Positions 51,216-61,215 of a stretch of 64,000 nt of DNA are shown in pieces. A program made the position numbers and the translations under genes. The stretch lies in assembly GCA_943913655.1 (NCBI GenBank), contig CALTZA010000002.1, positions 62,001 to 126,000 on the forward strand, in the 5' to 3' direction. Origin of the DNA: an uncultured Francisella sp. GTDB taxonomy: Bacteria; Pseudomonadota; Gammaproteobacteria; Burkholderiales; Neisseriaceae. The first letter of the stretch is position 1. Each line of letters opens with the position of its first letter. The notes beneath the pieces were generated by a model, which did no database searches, was not told the origin of the DNA, and saw only the letters and a list, made by a program, of their open reading frames with translations.

Positions 51216-52334
51216 TTAATTCTGGGACTCTATTATTTTTACAATGGCAGTTTCACGCAAAGTATTCACAGCTTGTCTTCGATTCAAAGCATCTAACTGA
51301 ACTAATTGCCTCTTTAAAGGCAGCTTTTTTAGTGCATCAAGTATATGGTTCCAATCATAATCCAAAATAGAAAAACTGTTAGAATCTTCTTCTCGAAGTA
51401 ACGATAAACTCTTTTTTAACGAATAAAAAATTTCTTCATGATGAAAAGCAGTAGAAATTTCAAGAAAGCGCAATATATCTTTTGCTTTTGGAGTTATATT
51501 ATTGCGATATAGGCCACTTAAACGGTAAAGAATCTTAATATAATGCTGATCTTTTCTAGCTAACGTGAGTGCCTGCAGTAAATACCCCACATCACTTTCC
51601 TTAGGTAAAAAAACCGCCAAAACTGCCAAACGCTGCACAGCGCTCAACTCCATAAAAGCTTTTTTTTGGCTCAACACCTTTATTCTTTTTTCGTGATAAC
51701 GCAGTAACCGATCCAAGCAGGCAAACACCTGCTCTAAAAACCCGATCGATTGTAAAAAAACAAGCATCTGATAAAGATAAGGTTCAGAAAAACCTCTCAT
51801 CAACTCGCTAGTCAAACGTTCTTTGGCCAAAAAATTCAATTCACCTGAAGCAACCATTTTCTGAGACAAGGCAAAGGTCTCAGGATCAACGCTAAACCCC
51901 AGTTTGGCGATAAAACGAGCCAAGCGCAAAACCCGAACGGGATCTTCTAAAAAAGCTGGGCTGACATGACATAACAGCCGATGTTGCAAATCACTCTGAC
52001 CATGGAAGGGATCAATCAGATGACCTTCTTCATCTTGCGCCATAGCATTGATTGTCAAGTCACGGCGCATCAGATCCTGTTCTAAACTTACACTTGGATC
52101 AGCATAAAAAGTAAAACCGTGGTAACCACACCCTATCTTTCTTTCCGTACGGGCAAGGGCATATTCCTCTTTGCTTTCAGGATGCAAAAACACTGGAAAG
52201 TTCCGCCCTACAGGTTGAAAACCAAGAGATAACATTTCTTGTACTGTACTGCCCACCACTACCCAGTCTCGATCACTACTAGGATAACCCAATAATCTAT
52301 CTCTTACCGCTCCACCTACCAAATAAACTTTCAT
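51216..52334 (-). CDS. cca: tRNA nucleotidyltransferase (CCA-adding enzyme)
   Basis: Cca adds or repairs the 3'-CCA of tRNAs. The 372-residue class II enzyme has the head nucleotidyltransferase motif [24 protein letters not shown] (5-28) with the D-x-D, the [23 protein letters not shown] motif and [18 protein letters not shown]. Length is shorter than E. coli Cca (412), so the C-terminal HD phosphohydrolase domain is missing. Confidence 0.95.
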   Translation of the reverse strand: MKVYLVGGAVRDRLLGYPSSDRDWVVVGSTVQEMLSLGFQPVGRNFPVFLHPESKEEYALARTERKIGCGYHGFTFYADPSVSLEQDLMRRDLTINAMAQDEEGHLIDPFHGQSDLQHRLLCHVSPAFLEDPVRVLRLARFIAKLGFSVDPETFALSQKMVASGELNFLAKERLTSELMRGFSEPYLYQMLVFLQSIGFLEQVFACLDRLLRYHEKRIKVLSQKKAFMELSAVQRLAVLAVFLPKESDVGYLLQALTLARKDQHYIKILYRLSGLYRNNITPKAKDILRFLEISTAFHHEEIFYSLKKSLSLLREEDSNSFSILDYDWNHILDALKKLPLKRQLVQLDALNRRQAVNTLRETAIVKIIESQN

Positions 52335-52370
52335 GGCGACTAATACCCACCGCCCTCATATACTGGTTAT

Positions 52371-53237
52371 TTAGACCATCTTCCTTAAAGCAGCAATTCT
52401 ACTGTCAATAGAAGGGTGAGTTGCCCAAATAGACGTTTTCTCATCATTCTCTCTAATACCAAAACTATTCATTGCCTCAGGCAGTCGAGTCTCTGTAGAA
52501 ATAGGGTAACGCAATTTTTGCAAAGCGGCAATCATCTTACCCACACCCACATGACGAGCAGAACCTGCATCAGCAGCATATTCGCGACGACGACTGTAAT
52601 AAAGAACAACAATGTTTGCAAGTAAAGTAAAGGTAATTTGTAATACAACAAAGCAGATCCAATAACCCAAAGCACCTAAATCCAAGCGCTCACTGAGCAA
52701 ACGTCCCACAGCCCTTGCAATTACATAAACAAAAGCATTAAGCACCCCTTGAATTAAAGCCATAGTCACCATGTCCCCATTACCAACATGTGACATCTCG
52801 TGACCGATGACACCTTCGATTTCATCACGATTCATCATTTGCAATAACCCACTACTCACTGCTACCAAGGATCTATTACGTGTAGGGCCAGTGGCAAATG
52901 CATTAGGTTGAGGTGATTGATAAATAGCTAGCTGTGGTGTTTTGTATCCCCACTCTTTTGCCAAACGCTCTACCACTGATAACAACCAGCGTTCCTCTTC
53001 TGTTTGTGGGGTCGAAATCACTCGCCCATCTGTCAGATGCAAAGCCGTCCATTTTGACAGCCACAATGATACAAAAGAACCAAGTAATCCATAGATTAAA
53101 CAGAAAAAAAGTAAGCCTCCATAAGTATTAGGGTCAATACGCACCCCAAACATGCCTCCCATAACCGCTAAAATAATATTAAAAGTCACCAATACCGCAA
53201 GATTGGTTAATAAGAAAAATATAATTCGTTTTAACAT
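52371..53237 (-). CDS. htpX: Membrane zinc metalloprotease HtpX
   Basis: HtpX removes damaged inner-membrane proteins. The 288-residue protein has two N-terminal membrane helices (about 4-24 and 38-58), the HExxH motif in GVIGHEMSHVGNGD (about 137-150), two further helices, and the third zinc ligand in RRREYAADAGSAR. Ribosome binding site AAGGAG lies 8 nt before the ATG. Confidence 0.96.
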   Translation of the reverse strand: MLKRIIFFLLTNLAVLVTFNIILAVMGGMFGVRIDPNTYGGLLFFCLIYGLLGSFVSLWLSKWTALHLTDGRVISTPQTEEERWLLSVVERLAKEWGYKTPQLAIYQSPQPNAFATGPTRNRSLVAVSSGLLQMMNRDEIEGVIGHEMSHVGNGDMVTMALIQGVLNAFVYVIARAVGRLLSERLDLGALGYWICFVVLQITFTLLANIVVLYYSRRREYAADAGSARHVGVGKMIAALQKLRYPISTETRLPEAMNSFGIRENDEKTSIWATHPSIDSRIAALRKMV

Positions 53238-53310
53238 CTAAAATTCTCCTTGTGTTCCGTAACAAATAGTGGGATTAAAGTAACCTGGTTCATCGCACAA
53301 CATATTGCTA

Positions 53311-54558
53311 TTATTTTCTTATCTGACCATTGCCCAATACCACCCACTTTTCTGAGGTCAGTCCCAGTAGCCCAACTGGTCCACGCACATGTATTTTATC
53401 AGTAGAGATACCTATTTCTGCGCCTAAACCATATTCAAAACCATCTGCAAAACGAGTTGAAGCATTAACCATCACACTTGCTGAATCAACTTCACGTATG
53501 AACCGTTGTGCCGTTTCATAATCAGTGGTGATAATACTATCTGTATGATGGCTTCCGTAATAATTGATATGATCAATTGCTTCCTTAACTCCACCGACCA
53601 CTTTGACTGATAAAATGGGGGCCAAGTATTCGGTTTTCCAGTCCTCTTCTGTTGCTTTTTTAATTTGTGGCAAAATATGGCAAGTTTGCGTACATCCTCG
53701 TAGTTCTACGCTTTTTGCGCTCAAAGCTTGTTCCAGTATAGGCAAAATCTTTGCCGCTATTTTCTTATGCACTAACAAAGTCTCTAAGGTATTGCAAGTT
53801 CCATAGCGAGACGTTTTGGCATTGACAGTGACTTCAACCGCCATATGATCATCAAGTCTCTGATCTAAATAAATATGACAAATGCCATCTAAATGTTTAA
53901 TGACTGGTATCCGTGCTTTATCAGTGATCAATGACACTAAGCTCTTTCCACCACGAGGAATGATCACATCAATCAAACCAACTGCCTGTAATATTTCTTC
54001 TACTAAAACACGATCAGTCTGATCAACAAAACCTAAAGCATGCTCGTTGACTCCTGTTAATCGTAAGGCTTCTTGAATACATTTGACAATGGCTAAATTA
54101 CTATGGATTGCTTCAGAGCCACCACGTAAAATGACTGAATTCCCTGCTTTAAAACATAAAGCAAAAGCATCCAGTGTGACATTTGGTCGCGATTCATAAA
54201 TCACAGCAATCACTCCCAGGGGTACCCGCATTTTCCCCACTAAGATGCCAGAAATTTGATAACTAAAATTACTTGCCTTGCCAACTGGATCTGGCAGAGA
54301 AATAATTTGCTGCAAACCAGCCAACATGGAATCAATCACTGCATCATCTAAATACAAACGATCCTGTAGAGCACTTGCTAGTTGTTTCTTTTTAGCTTCT
54401 TTTATATCTAATTCATTGGCTTTTTTTAAAGCCAAACGCTGTTGCTCTATCACCTCTGCCAAACGATTTAATACCTCATTTTTTCTTATTGTGCTTAAAC
54501 TAGCTAATTCAAAAGAGGCTGCTTTGCCCTGTTTTGTCAAAGTTTCAATTAGTGTCAT
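53311..54558 (-). CDS. proA: Gamma-glutamyl phosphate reductase
   Basis: This is the second enzyme of proline synthesis. From ATG 54558, with GAGGAAAA upstream, it is 415 residues (usual 415-420). Motifs: GVIAVIYESRPNVT (N-terminal), the catalytic cysteine in RYGTCNTLETLLVH, and STRFADGFEYGLGAEIGIST. The ORF can be extended upstream to 54612, but that overlaps the end of the ampG remnant and is rejected. proB is not in the window. Confidence 0.96.
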   Translation of the reverse strand: MTLIETLTKQGKAASFELASLSTIRKNEVLNRLAEVIEQQRLALKKANELDIKEAKKKQLASALQDRLYLDDAVIDSMLAGLQQIISLPDPVGKASNFSYQISGILVGKMRVPLGVIAVIYESRPNVTLDAFALCFKAGNSVILRGGSEAIHSNLAIVKCIQEALRLTGVNEHALGFVDQTDRVLVEEILQAVGLIDVIIPRGGKSLVSLITDKARIPVIKHLDGICHIYLDQRLDDHMAVEVTVNAKTSRYGTCNTLETLLVHKKIAAKILPILEQALSAKSVELRGCTQTCHILPQIKKATEEDWKTEYLAPILSVKVVGGVKEAIDHINYYGSHHTDSIITTDYETAQRFIREVDSASVMVNASTRFADGFEYGLGAEIGISTDKIHVRGPVGLLGLTSEKWVVLGNGQIRK

Positions 54559-54568
54559 TTTTCCTCGC

Positions 54569-55945
54569 TTAAAATCTTGGTTGCCCAACATTACCTTCTT
54601 TCCATGGAGCAATTTTAAATAAAATCAACATACCTGGGATGGCTAAAAAAAAGCAAATCCAGAAATAATGATAATAGCCATACTGCTCAACTAACCAACC
54701 TGAAGCAGGGCTGATAAAGGCCCTGGGAATAGCAGCTATTGCTGAAAAAAATGCCAATTGTGCCCCAGCGTAACTAGAACTTGATTCCTTTGCCATATAA
54801 GCGATGAAAGCAGCTGTACCCAATCCAATTCCCAGATATTCACAAATCACTACAGCAGCCAAATAAATTATTTGCCTAAGACCAATCGCTTCAAAATACC
54901 CAAAGGAGGAAAGCCATATATAGCCTAAAATAGATGTGCATTGCACTATACCAAATACCCATAAAGCACGATTAATACCAATTTTCAACATTAAGCTACC
55001 GCTAAGCAGCCCTCCAATAATCGAAGCGGCAATTTGAGCATATTGCGCTACCTCTCCAATCAGGGCACGTGAATAACCCATATCATGATAAAAAATATTG
55101 GCTAAAGCTACCGCCATCGTGTCACCTAACTTATATAGAATAAAAAAAGCCAGCATATAGATCAACTGCTGCTTTCCTCTTCGCTGCCAATATTCTTGCC
55201 ATGGTGTCCAAAAGATCGCGCGCCAAGTTTGAGCTGCGGGTATCATATGATGTGTTGGCTTGTGACATAAAACAATCAACAGTGGGCTTATTAACATAAA
55301 TAAAGCAGTGATAAAAAATACATAAGACCATGATAGATGGTCTGATAATACCCAAGCGAAAGAACCTGGCACCAACATAGAAAATCGATAAGCAGTCACT
55401 GCCACAGCATTACCCAGACCAAGTTCTGCGTCCATCAAAATTTCTCTTCTGAAAGCATCTAATAGCGATATCTTGTGTAGCAGAAAATAAAATTAGCAGA
55501 AAAGACAAAAATACTACTAAATTTAGCTGTTTACTGGGATCAATTTGACCATAGGCAATCATCACTACAAAAAGACAACTCTGTGTAAGCAACATCCAGC
55601 CAAGTCTTCGCTCAATTCCAAGGGGGCAGAAACAATCAACGATGGGTGCCCATAGGAATTTAATAATATAGGAGAACTGCAGAAAATTTAAAAATCCAAT
55701 ATATTTAAGCGCAATGGAGGGCGCAATAAAATAAACCCCGTGCAATACTTGTCTTAAAGGTTCAATTATTAGTAGCAAGCTGCTGGAAAATTAGAAAAAG
55801 ACTGCCAAATATGAAAAGCTGTATGATAAGAACGTAGCCAAAGTGGAAGTAAACTAATAGATAAGGAAAACGGCATTCCTGAAGAAAAACCAGCCAAAGC
55901 ACACAGCAATAGCTTTTTATACGGTAAAGAGCTGTGACTGTTCAC
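54569..55945 (-). pseudogene. ampG: AmpG-family muropeptide permease, frameshifted
   Basis: A MFS transporter can be read over three frame segments. The first (from GTG 55945) has KLLLCALAGFSSGMPFSLS, the second (55410-55778) has YIIKFLWAPIVDCF and SATQDIAIRCF, and the third (54569-55438) has LMDAELGLGNAVAVTAYR and the rest to LFKIAPW. Extra bases lie near 55459-55463 (an additional T in plus orientation) and near 55790. There is also about 80 nt of extra sequence before the KFLWAP motif. AmpG imports anhydro-muropeptides. The gene lies 11 nt after rsmD and 10 nt before proA. Confidence 0.82.
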
Positions 55946-55956
55946 ACCTTTTATCC

Positions 55957-56514
55957 CTAATTTAATGAGACAAGTAAAAGGTAGCTTATACCATGCTTTG
56001 CCATTTTCTCAATGTGCCAAGTAGATGGCACAGTTAACTGACGATCACTTTCTATATAGATTTGGCCATTTTCTTTAAGACAAGCAGGTAATAGCTGCCA
56101 TAGTTGTGGCCAATCTTGCCAACGATAAGGCGGGTCTAAAAAAACAAAATCAAAGACGTGTCTTTTTTGTCGCAAATAGGTAAGCGCATCAATCTGCTTG
56201 ATCCTAACCTGAGGTAAAACTAACTTTTTACGATTGTGCAATAAAAATGTATAGGCTTGTGCATTATGCTCAACTGCTACAACCGTTTTCGCTCCTCGTG
56301 AAGCGGATTCAAAAGCAAATGCTCCAGACCCAGCAAACAGATCAAGAATTACTTGATCAGTAAGTGTCTGCCCCAACCAATTAAAAACTTTCTCTCTAAT
56401 AAAGTCAGTACTGGGACGTAAATCAGCAATAGTAGGAAAAGAAATAAACTGAGAACGGCAACTCCCGCCAATAATACGCACCTTATTGCTGTTTTTTTTA
56501 GCAGCTTTTCGCAT
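55957..56514 (-). CDS. rsmD: 16S rRNA (guanine966-N2)-methyltransferase RsmD
   Basis: The 185-residue SAM methyltransferase has RIIGGSCRSQFISFPTIADLRPSTDFIREKVFNWL (13-47), motif I LDLFAGSGAFAFESASRG and the catalytic motif FVFLDPPYRWQDW. Length is typical. It lies downstream of ntrX with a 22-nt gap. Confidence 0.94.
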   Translation of the reverse strand: MRKAAKKNSNKVRIIGGSCRSQFISFPTIADLRPSTDFIREKVFNWLGQTLTDQVILDLFAGSGAFAFESASRGAKTVVAVEHNAQAYTFLLHNRKKLVLPQVRIKQIDALTYLRQKRHVFDFVFLDPPYRWQDWPQLWQLLPACLKENGQIYIESDRQLTVPSTWHIEKMAKHGISYLLLVSLN

Positions 56515-56536
56515 AAACAGACTTCTATTAAAGATT

Positions 56537-57802
56537 TTATTTTTTCTTCTTGGGAGAAACGTTAATACCTAATTGCTGCATTTTTCGGTACAAATGCGTA
56601 CGCTCCATTCCTACCCGCCTTGCCACTCGGCTCAAATTAAAGTTTTCCTGTTTGATATGGTATTCAAAATAACTTTTCTCTACGGCATCACGCAGTTCAC
56701 GGATTGGCTGATCGAAATCAAAATATCCAGCCTCATTACGGTATTCGGTTTTAAATTGCTTGAGCATGCCAACTACATCATCGGCTTCAATTAAGCCTTC
56801 CTGAGTATGAAGTGCCAAATTTTTAACTACATGGTGGAGCTGATCTATATTACCCGGCCAGTCATATTCTGTCAAAACTTGTAATGCTTGCGGGGTGAAA
56901 TGCACCATTTTTACTTGCTTATTTTCCACCATTTTTGCCAGTACTTTATTGATCAGAAAAAATAAATCAGATAACTGTTCACGTAAAGGAGGGATCACCA
57001 CTAAAGCATGAGAAAGTTCTTCAATAAAGCAAAGATCAAACTCTGACTGATTATAGATCTGCGTAAGAGGCTTACATACATAGCCAATGAATCGCATATT
57101 GAACTGTTTTTTTTTGCGCATGCTTTTTAACAGTTTTTTTTGCATGACTTTATCGTATTGACTGATATCTTGCAGGTAAATAACCGTGCCATTTTTTATG
57201 GCAACCCCAGTAACGGCACTCTCCAACCAGTTTTCTAGTTTCGAGGAATCAATCCAATGATTGAAATCCTGACAAAAATGACGTGCCACGATCTCAAAAG
57301 GAGAGCCAGTTTCTCCACTTAATAAAATATTATGATCAGTTTTGGCAATCTCTGTGACATGATCAATCATCTCCTGAATCGTATTGCTTTTGCCTAAGTC
57401 TAAGAGCGATAAATGACTACTAATGTGCTTACTGCTCTCTTTCATGGCTTGACGGACAGTTTCTAGCAAGTTTTGCAAAGAAATTGGTTTTTCTAAGTAA
57501 TTTAAGGCTCCTATTTTGGTCGCTTCTACTGCGGTGTCAATACTGCCATGACCACTCATCACCACCACCGGCATATCAAGCAATCCGTTTTGTGACCATT
57601 CTTTAAGTAAAGTAATGCCATCACAATCAGGCATCCAGATATCAAGCAAGACCATGGCAGGGCGTGTTTGCTCTCTCATTTTTCTCGCCACTGTCGCATT
57701 TTCTGCCGTGGCTACACCATAGCCTTCGTCCTGTAAAATTTCCGATAATAGATCTCGGATACCTACTTCATCATCAACGATTAGAATATCTGTACTCTTC
57801 AT
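56537..57802 (-). CDS. ntrX: NtrX-type response regulator with degenerate AAA+ domain
   Basis: The 421-residue protein has a receiver domain (1-120) with phospho-acceptor Asp54 in VLLDIWMPD, a sigma54-interaction-like AAA+ domain (about 140-330), and a Fis-type helix-turn-helix (about 385-413: NLSRVARRVGMERTHLYRKMQQLG). The AAA+ domain is degenerate: Walker A is GETGSPFE (163-170) without the G-K-S/T, the GAFTGA loop is not found, and Walker B reads NGTVIYLQD with no acidic pair. It likely cannot hydrolyse ATP or remodel sigma54 holoenzyme. It is the partner of the NtrY kinase 3 nt upstream. Confidence 0.9.
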   Translation of the reverse strand: MKSTDILIVDDEVGIRDLLSEILQDEGYGVATAENATVARKMREQTRPAMVLLDIWMPDCDGITLLKEWSQNGLLDMPVVVMSGHGSIDTAVEATKIGALNYLEKPISLQNLLETVRQAMKESSKHISSHLSLLDLGKSNTIQEMIDHVTEIAKTDHNILLSGETGSPFEIVARHFCQDFNHWIDSSKLENWLESAVTGVAIKNGTVIYLQDISQYDKVMQKKLLKSMRKKKQFNMRFIGYVCKPLTQIYNQSEFDLCFIEELSHALVVIPPLREQLSDLFFLINKVLAKMVENKQVKMVHFTPQALQVLTEYDWPGNIDQLHHVVKNLALHTQEGLIEADDVVGMLKQFKTEYRNEAGYFDFDQPIRELRDAVEKSYFEYHIKQENFNLSRVARRVGMERTHLYRKMQQLGINVSPKKKK

Positions 57803-57805
57803 AAT

Positions 57806-59917
57806 CTAACTAATCAAACTGAGCGTTAATGTAACTGTGGCACCAATGCCTTTTTTATTATTTACTAAGTTGACCGTGCCACCATGTTCTTCCACAATTT
57901 TTTTTACTACTGATAAACCCAGACCAGTACCGTCTTTCTTATCAGTCACATACGGCTCAAAAGCGTGGGCAATGATTGCTGGATCACAAGCCCGTCCATT
58001 ATTAGAAACCAGTAAAACTACTTGCCCGTTGTTCACTTCTGTACGAATGGAAACAAGAGGGTGTTTATCTACTGAAGCCGCTTCTGAAGCATTTTTAAAT
58101 ATGTTATGCAAGACCTGCCTAATAGAAGTACTATCTACATTAACAGCCAATTCCATCTTACCTAACTTTATATCAAATGTACAATTTAAACCCTCATATA
58201 ACGACACCACTTCTTTAACTAGCTCGTTAAAGTCAATGCGTTCTAATTTTAAGGTAACTGAGCGAGAATAATTTCTAAAACTTTCCACCATTTCTTTCAA
58301 AGCCATCACTTGTTTGACAATAGTGTTAGTCGATTTACGTAATAGCTGGGCATCCGCTTCAGAGAGCTTTGATTCTAGCCTATTTTGTACTCGTTCTGCA
58401 GACAATTGAATGGGAGTTAGAGGATTTTTAATTTCATGCGCCAAACGTCTTGCCACCTCTCCCCAAGCCGCTTCTTTTTGCGCAGTTGCAAGCTGAGTGA
58501 CATCATCAAATACCAATACAAAACCCTCTCCCACTTCCAAATGCGCTATTTTACCCAGCAAAATTTTCAACACATCATTGGCACTGTATTCAAATTCAAG
58601 TGGTGGCCCATCTACCTGAGCAACTAACTTTTCGATAAACGCTTTAAGAAATCGTACATGCATATCTTCGGTTGGCCAGTCTGGCCATGGTATGTCAATA
58701 TAAGGTTTGAGAGAAAATCCCAAAATATTTTCCACACTCACATTATAAGTTTTAATAAAACTTTGCTCATCCAAAGTAATCACGCCTGTGGTTAAATTAA
58801 GTAGGACACTTTCAAAATAACGACGCGCTTCCTGTTGCTTTTTATATAATTTTCCTGAGCGATCCTTTTCTTTGCGCAGTTGATCGGTCATATTATTAAA
58901 TCGTTCTGATAGCTGGGCCAACTCATCATTACCAAGTACTGGATTACGACGAGAAAAATCTCCTTGAGAAACAGCGTAAGTTGATTCAGAAAGAGCAGCT
59001 AAAGGTTCAACAAAACGCCTTGAAAAAAAGATTGAAGCCAAAAGTGCCATGAAAATAGACAGTAAGGTGGAAACCAATAAGGTGATGATCAAAATAATCT
59101 GCAAGCCTTTTTGATGATAAGTTAGCTCTTCATAATTAGATTTAGCATTTAAAATCAGCTCTACATCGGTAGCAATGGTGCTTGGTACCTTCTCTCTAAA
59201 TAGCAAGATAAATTCTTGTTGCGGTAAGTAAATATGTTCTGAGACTTCCACATAGAGTTTTTGATTAATGGCTCGAGCTGATGTATAAAGTGGATTGCTG
59301 CGAATTGTTACCCAGTCTAGATCCTTTGGATAAGGAAGAGACAACCAACCATTATTGGGAGAACTCACAAATAAAATATCTCCTTGCATATTTAATATAG
59401 ATACTTGTTCAAATTTACCCAGGTCAGTGGCAATGGCTGAAAAAATACTGCCAATTGGTTGACCTAGCTGCAATCCATATTTGATTTTATAACCCGCCAA
59501 TCTAGCATCCATGGTAATGCGGTCAGAAAATTTATCCAATGCTACTTTTGAAAGACGAGCACTGCGATCCAAAGCCTCTCTGGTCCCATCACCAAACCAA
59601 GTGTGAATACTGTGTCCAATGAATTGAGAAGAAACTGCAAATAAAAATAAGCCCGGCAAAACAGCCACCAAAGTAAAGCGAAGAATCATAGACTGCGCTA
59701 ACTTAGCGCCATATATTTTTTGTTTTAAATCACTCCTTAATTTCCAAGCTTGCTTAATCAGCACATACAGCAGTAAAAAAACGATGGCAACATTAAAACC
59801 TAAGATAGACCAAAAATGTTCTGACACTCCCCCTGCCTTCGCCGTGGCAACAGATAGCATATATAGGGCAACTGCTGATACAATCAGTAAAAAAATTAAT
59901 GCATTTTTTAAAAGCAT
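57806..59917 (-). CDS. ntrY: NtrY-type membrane sensor histidine kinase
   Basis: The 703-residue protein has three N-terminal membrane segments (about 5-24, 38-56 and 79-98), a periplasmic domain, another membrane helix (about 270-298), HAMP (299-351), PAS (about 365-475), HisKA with phospho-acceptor His494 in RLAHEIKNPLTP, and HATPase with NASEAA (N box) and GTGLGLSVVKKIVEEHGG (G box). It is the kinase of the NtrYX pair, often linked to redox and nitrogen control. Confidence 0.94.
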   Translation of the reverse strand: MLLKNALIFLLIVSAVALYMLSVATAKAGGVSEHFWSILGFNVAIVFLLLYVLIKQAWKLRSDLKQKIYGAKLAQSMILRFTLVAVLPGLFLFAVSSQFIGHSIHTWFGDGTREALDRSARLSKVALDKFSDRITMDARLAGYKIKYGLQLGQPIGSIFSAIATDLGKFEQVSILNMQGDILFVSSPNNGWLSLPYPKDLDWVTIRSNPLYTSARAINQKLYVEVSEHIYLPQQEFILLFREKVPSTIATDVELILNAKSNYEELTYHQKGLQIILIITLLVSTLLSIFMALLASIFFSRRFVEPLAALSESTYAVSQGDFSRRNPVLGNDELAQLSERFNNMTDQLRKEKDRSGKLYKKQQEARRYFESVLLNLTTGVITLDEQSFIKTYNVSVENILGFSLKPYIDIPWPDWPTEDMHVRFLKAFIEKLVAQVDGPPLEFEYSANDVLKILLGKIAHLEVGEGFVLVFDDVTQLATAQKEAAWGEVARRLAHEIKNPLTPIQLSAERVQNRLESKLSEADAQLLRKSTNTIVKQVMALKEMVESFRNYSRSVTLKLERIDFNELVKEVVSLYEGLNCTFDIKLGKMELAVNVDSTSIRQVLHNIFKNASEAASVDKHPLVSIRTEVNNGQVVLLVSNNGRACDPAIIAHAFEPYVTDKKDGTGLGLSVVKKIVEEHGGTVNLVNNKKGIGATVTLTLSLIS

Positions 59918-59961
59918 TTCCTATCCATTTGCTATCTTTCTTGATTAATACTTGAGCCACA

Positions 59962-61206
59962 CTATCCTAGTTTGCGCAAAAGTGCATAATAAAACCCATC
60001 TTGCACCTTATTGGGTAACAATTGCCACTCACCTTCACAGTAAGCATCATCGTAACAAGCCAGTAGGCGTTTTAACTGCTGCTGATTCTCTTCCTTAAAA
60101 ATAGAGCAAGTCGAAAAAAGCATGTGTCCTTGTTTGGCTAAAGTCTGCCATAGCCCTTCAAGCAAATGAAACTGCTGTTCTGCTGTTTTAGCTGCATCAG
60201 ATTCACGTCGTAACCAGCGGATATCAGGGTGACGTTTCACCACTCCGCTGCCAGTACAGGGAACATCAGCCAAAATGTAATCAAAATATTTGCCATCCCA
60301 CCAATCATGCACACATGCCGCGTTTGCTACCTTTAAGCTGGCTTTCATATGTAAACGCTTTAAATTAGCGGCTACTTTGTCTAAACGAATGGGGTCAATA
60401 TCTAGCGCTAATAAATCGCAATCCCTTAACTCCAAAAGATGCGTAGTTTTACCTCCTGGCGCAGCACAGGCATCGAGGACTCGAGCTCCTGCCTGTACCC
60501 CTAATAATAAAGCCGCTTGTTGAGCGCCTGCATCTTGCAGTGACACTAGTCCTCCTGCAAACCCTGGAATATCAGTGACTGATCTGGCCTTATCCAAGAT
60601 CAAAGTTGTCTCACTTAGCCAAAAAGCAGCAATCTCCTCTTTTTTAAGTAAATGACAATAGCTTTGTTGATTAATTCTCCTTCGATTTAATCGTAGGGTT
60701 AACGGTGGACGCAAGGCATATGCGTTTATAATCTCTTGCCAACACTTTGGATAGTCTTGCTGTAAGCGTTTAACCCACCATAAAGGTAGATTGAAACGGC
60801 CTTCTTCATTTTCAGAAAAAATTAATGATTTTTGCTCGCCACGCAAATAATGACGCAAAACCGCATTAACTAATTTTTTATACACTCCTTTGTTGTAGTC
60901 ACTGGCCAAGGATACCGCTTCATTAACAACTGCATAAGCAGCAACACGCATGAAACTTAGCTGATAGAAAGCAACCAAAAGCAAAAAACGAATATCTGAT
61001 GAAGGAATCGGTTGGCGAGTATACTGGCGCAAAAGATAGTCAAGTGTTTGATAATGACGTAATACACCATACACTGTTTCGCGCAAGATAGAGCTATCCC
61101 TTGTTAAACCCCCTTCACCCATTTCTATTGATTCTGTCAAAGAATTTCCATGAAATACTTTTTTCAAAAGCGTTATAGCACGCCTTTGAATGTCTTTTTG
61201 CGCCAA
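59962..61206 (-). CDS. rsmB: 16S rRNA (cytosine967-C5)-methyltransferase RsmB
   Basis: The 414-residue protein has a NusB-like N-terminal domain (about 1-130) and a NOL1/NOP2/Sun catalytic domain with motif I LDACAAPGGKTTHLLEL, the DVPCTGSG cysteine and the second cysteine in FSTCSIFKEENQQQ. Length is close to the usual 420-430. It lies 9 nt after fmt. Confidence 0.95.
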   Translation of the reverse strand: MAQKDIQRRAITLLKKVFHGNSLTESIEMGEGGLTRDSSILRETVYGVLRHYQTLDYLLRQYTRQPIPSSDIRFLLLVAFYQLSFMRVAAYAVVNEAVSLASDYNKGVYKKLVNAVLRHYLRGEQKSLIFSENEEGRFNLPLWWVKRLQQDYPKCWQEIINAYALRPPLTLRLNRRRINQQSYCHLLKKEEIAAFWLSETTLILDKARSVTDIPGFAGGLVSLQDAGAQQAALLLGVQAGARVLDACAAPGGKTTHLLELRDCDLLALDIDPIRLDKVAANLKRLHMKASLKVANAACVHDWWDGKYFDYILADVPCTGSGVVKRHPDIRWLRRESDAAKTAEQQFHLLEGLWQTLAKQGHMLFSTCSIFKEENQQQLKRLLACYDDAYCEGEWQLLPNKVQDGFYYALLRKLG

Positions 61207-61215
61207 TTTCGCTGC

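Noticed and set aside
57837..58271. 144-codon plus-strand ORF
   Set aside because: It is antisense to the ATPase domain of ntrY, which is a firm family match.
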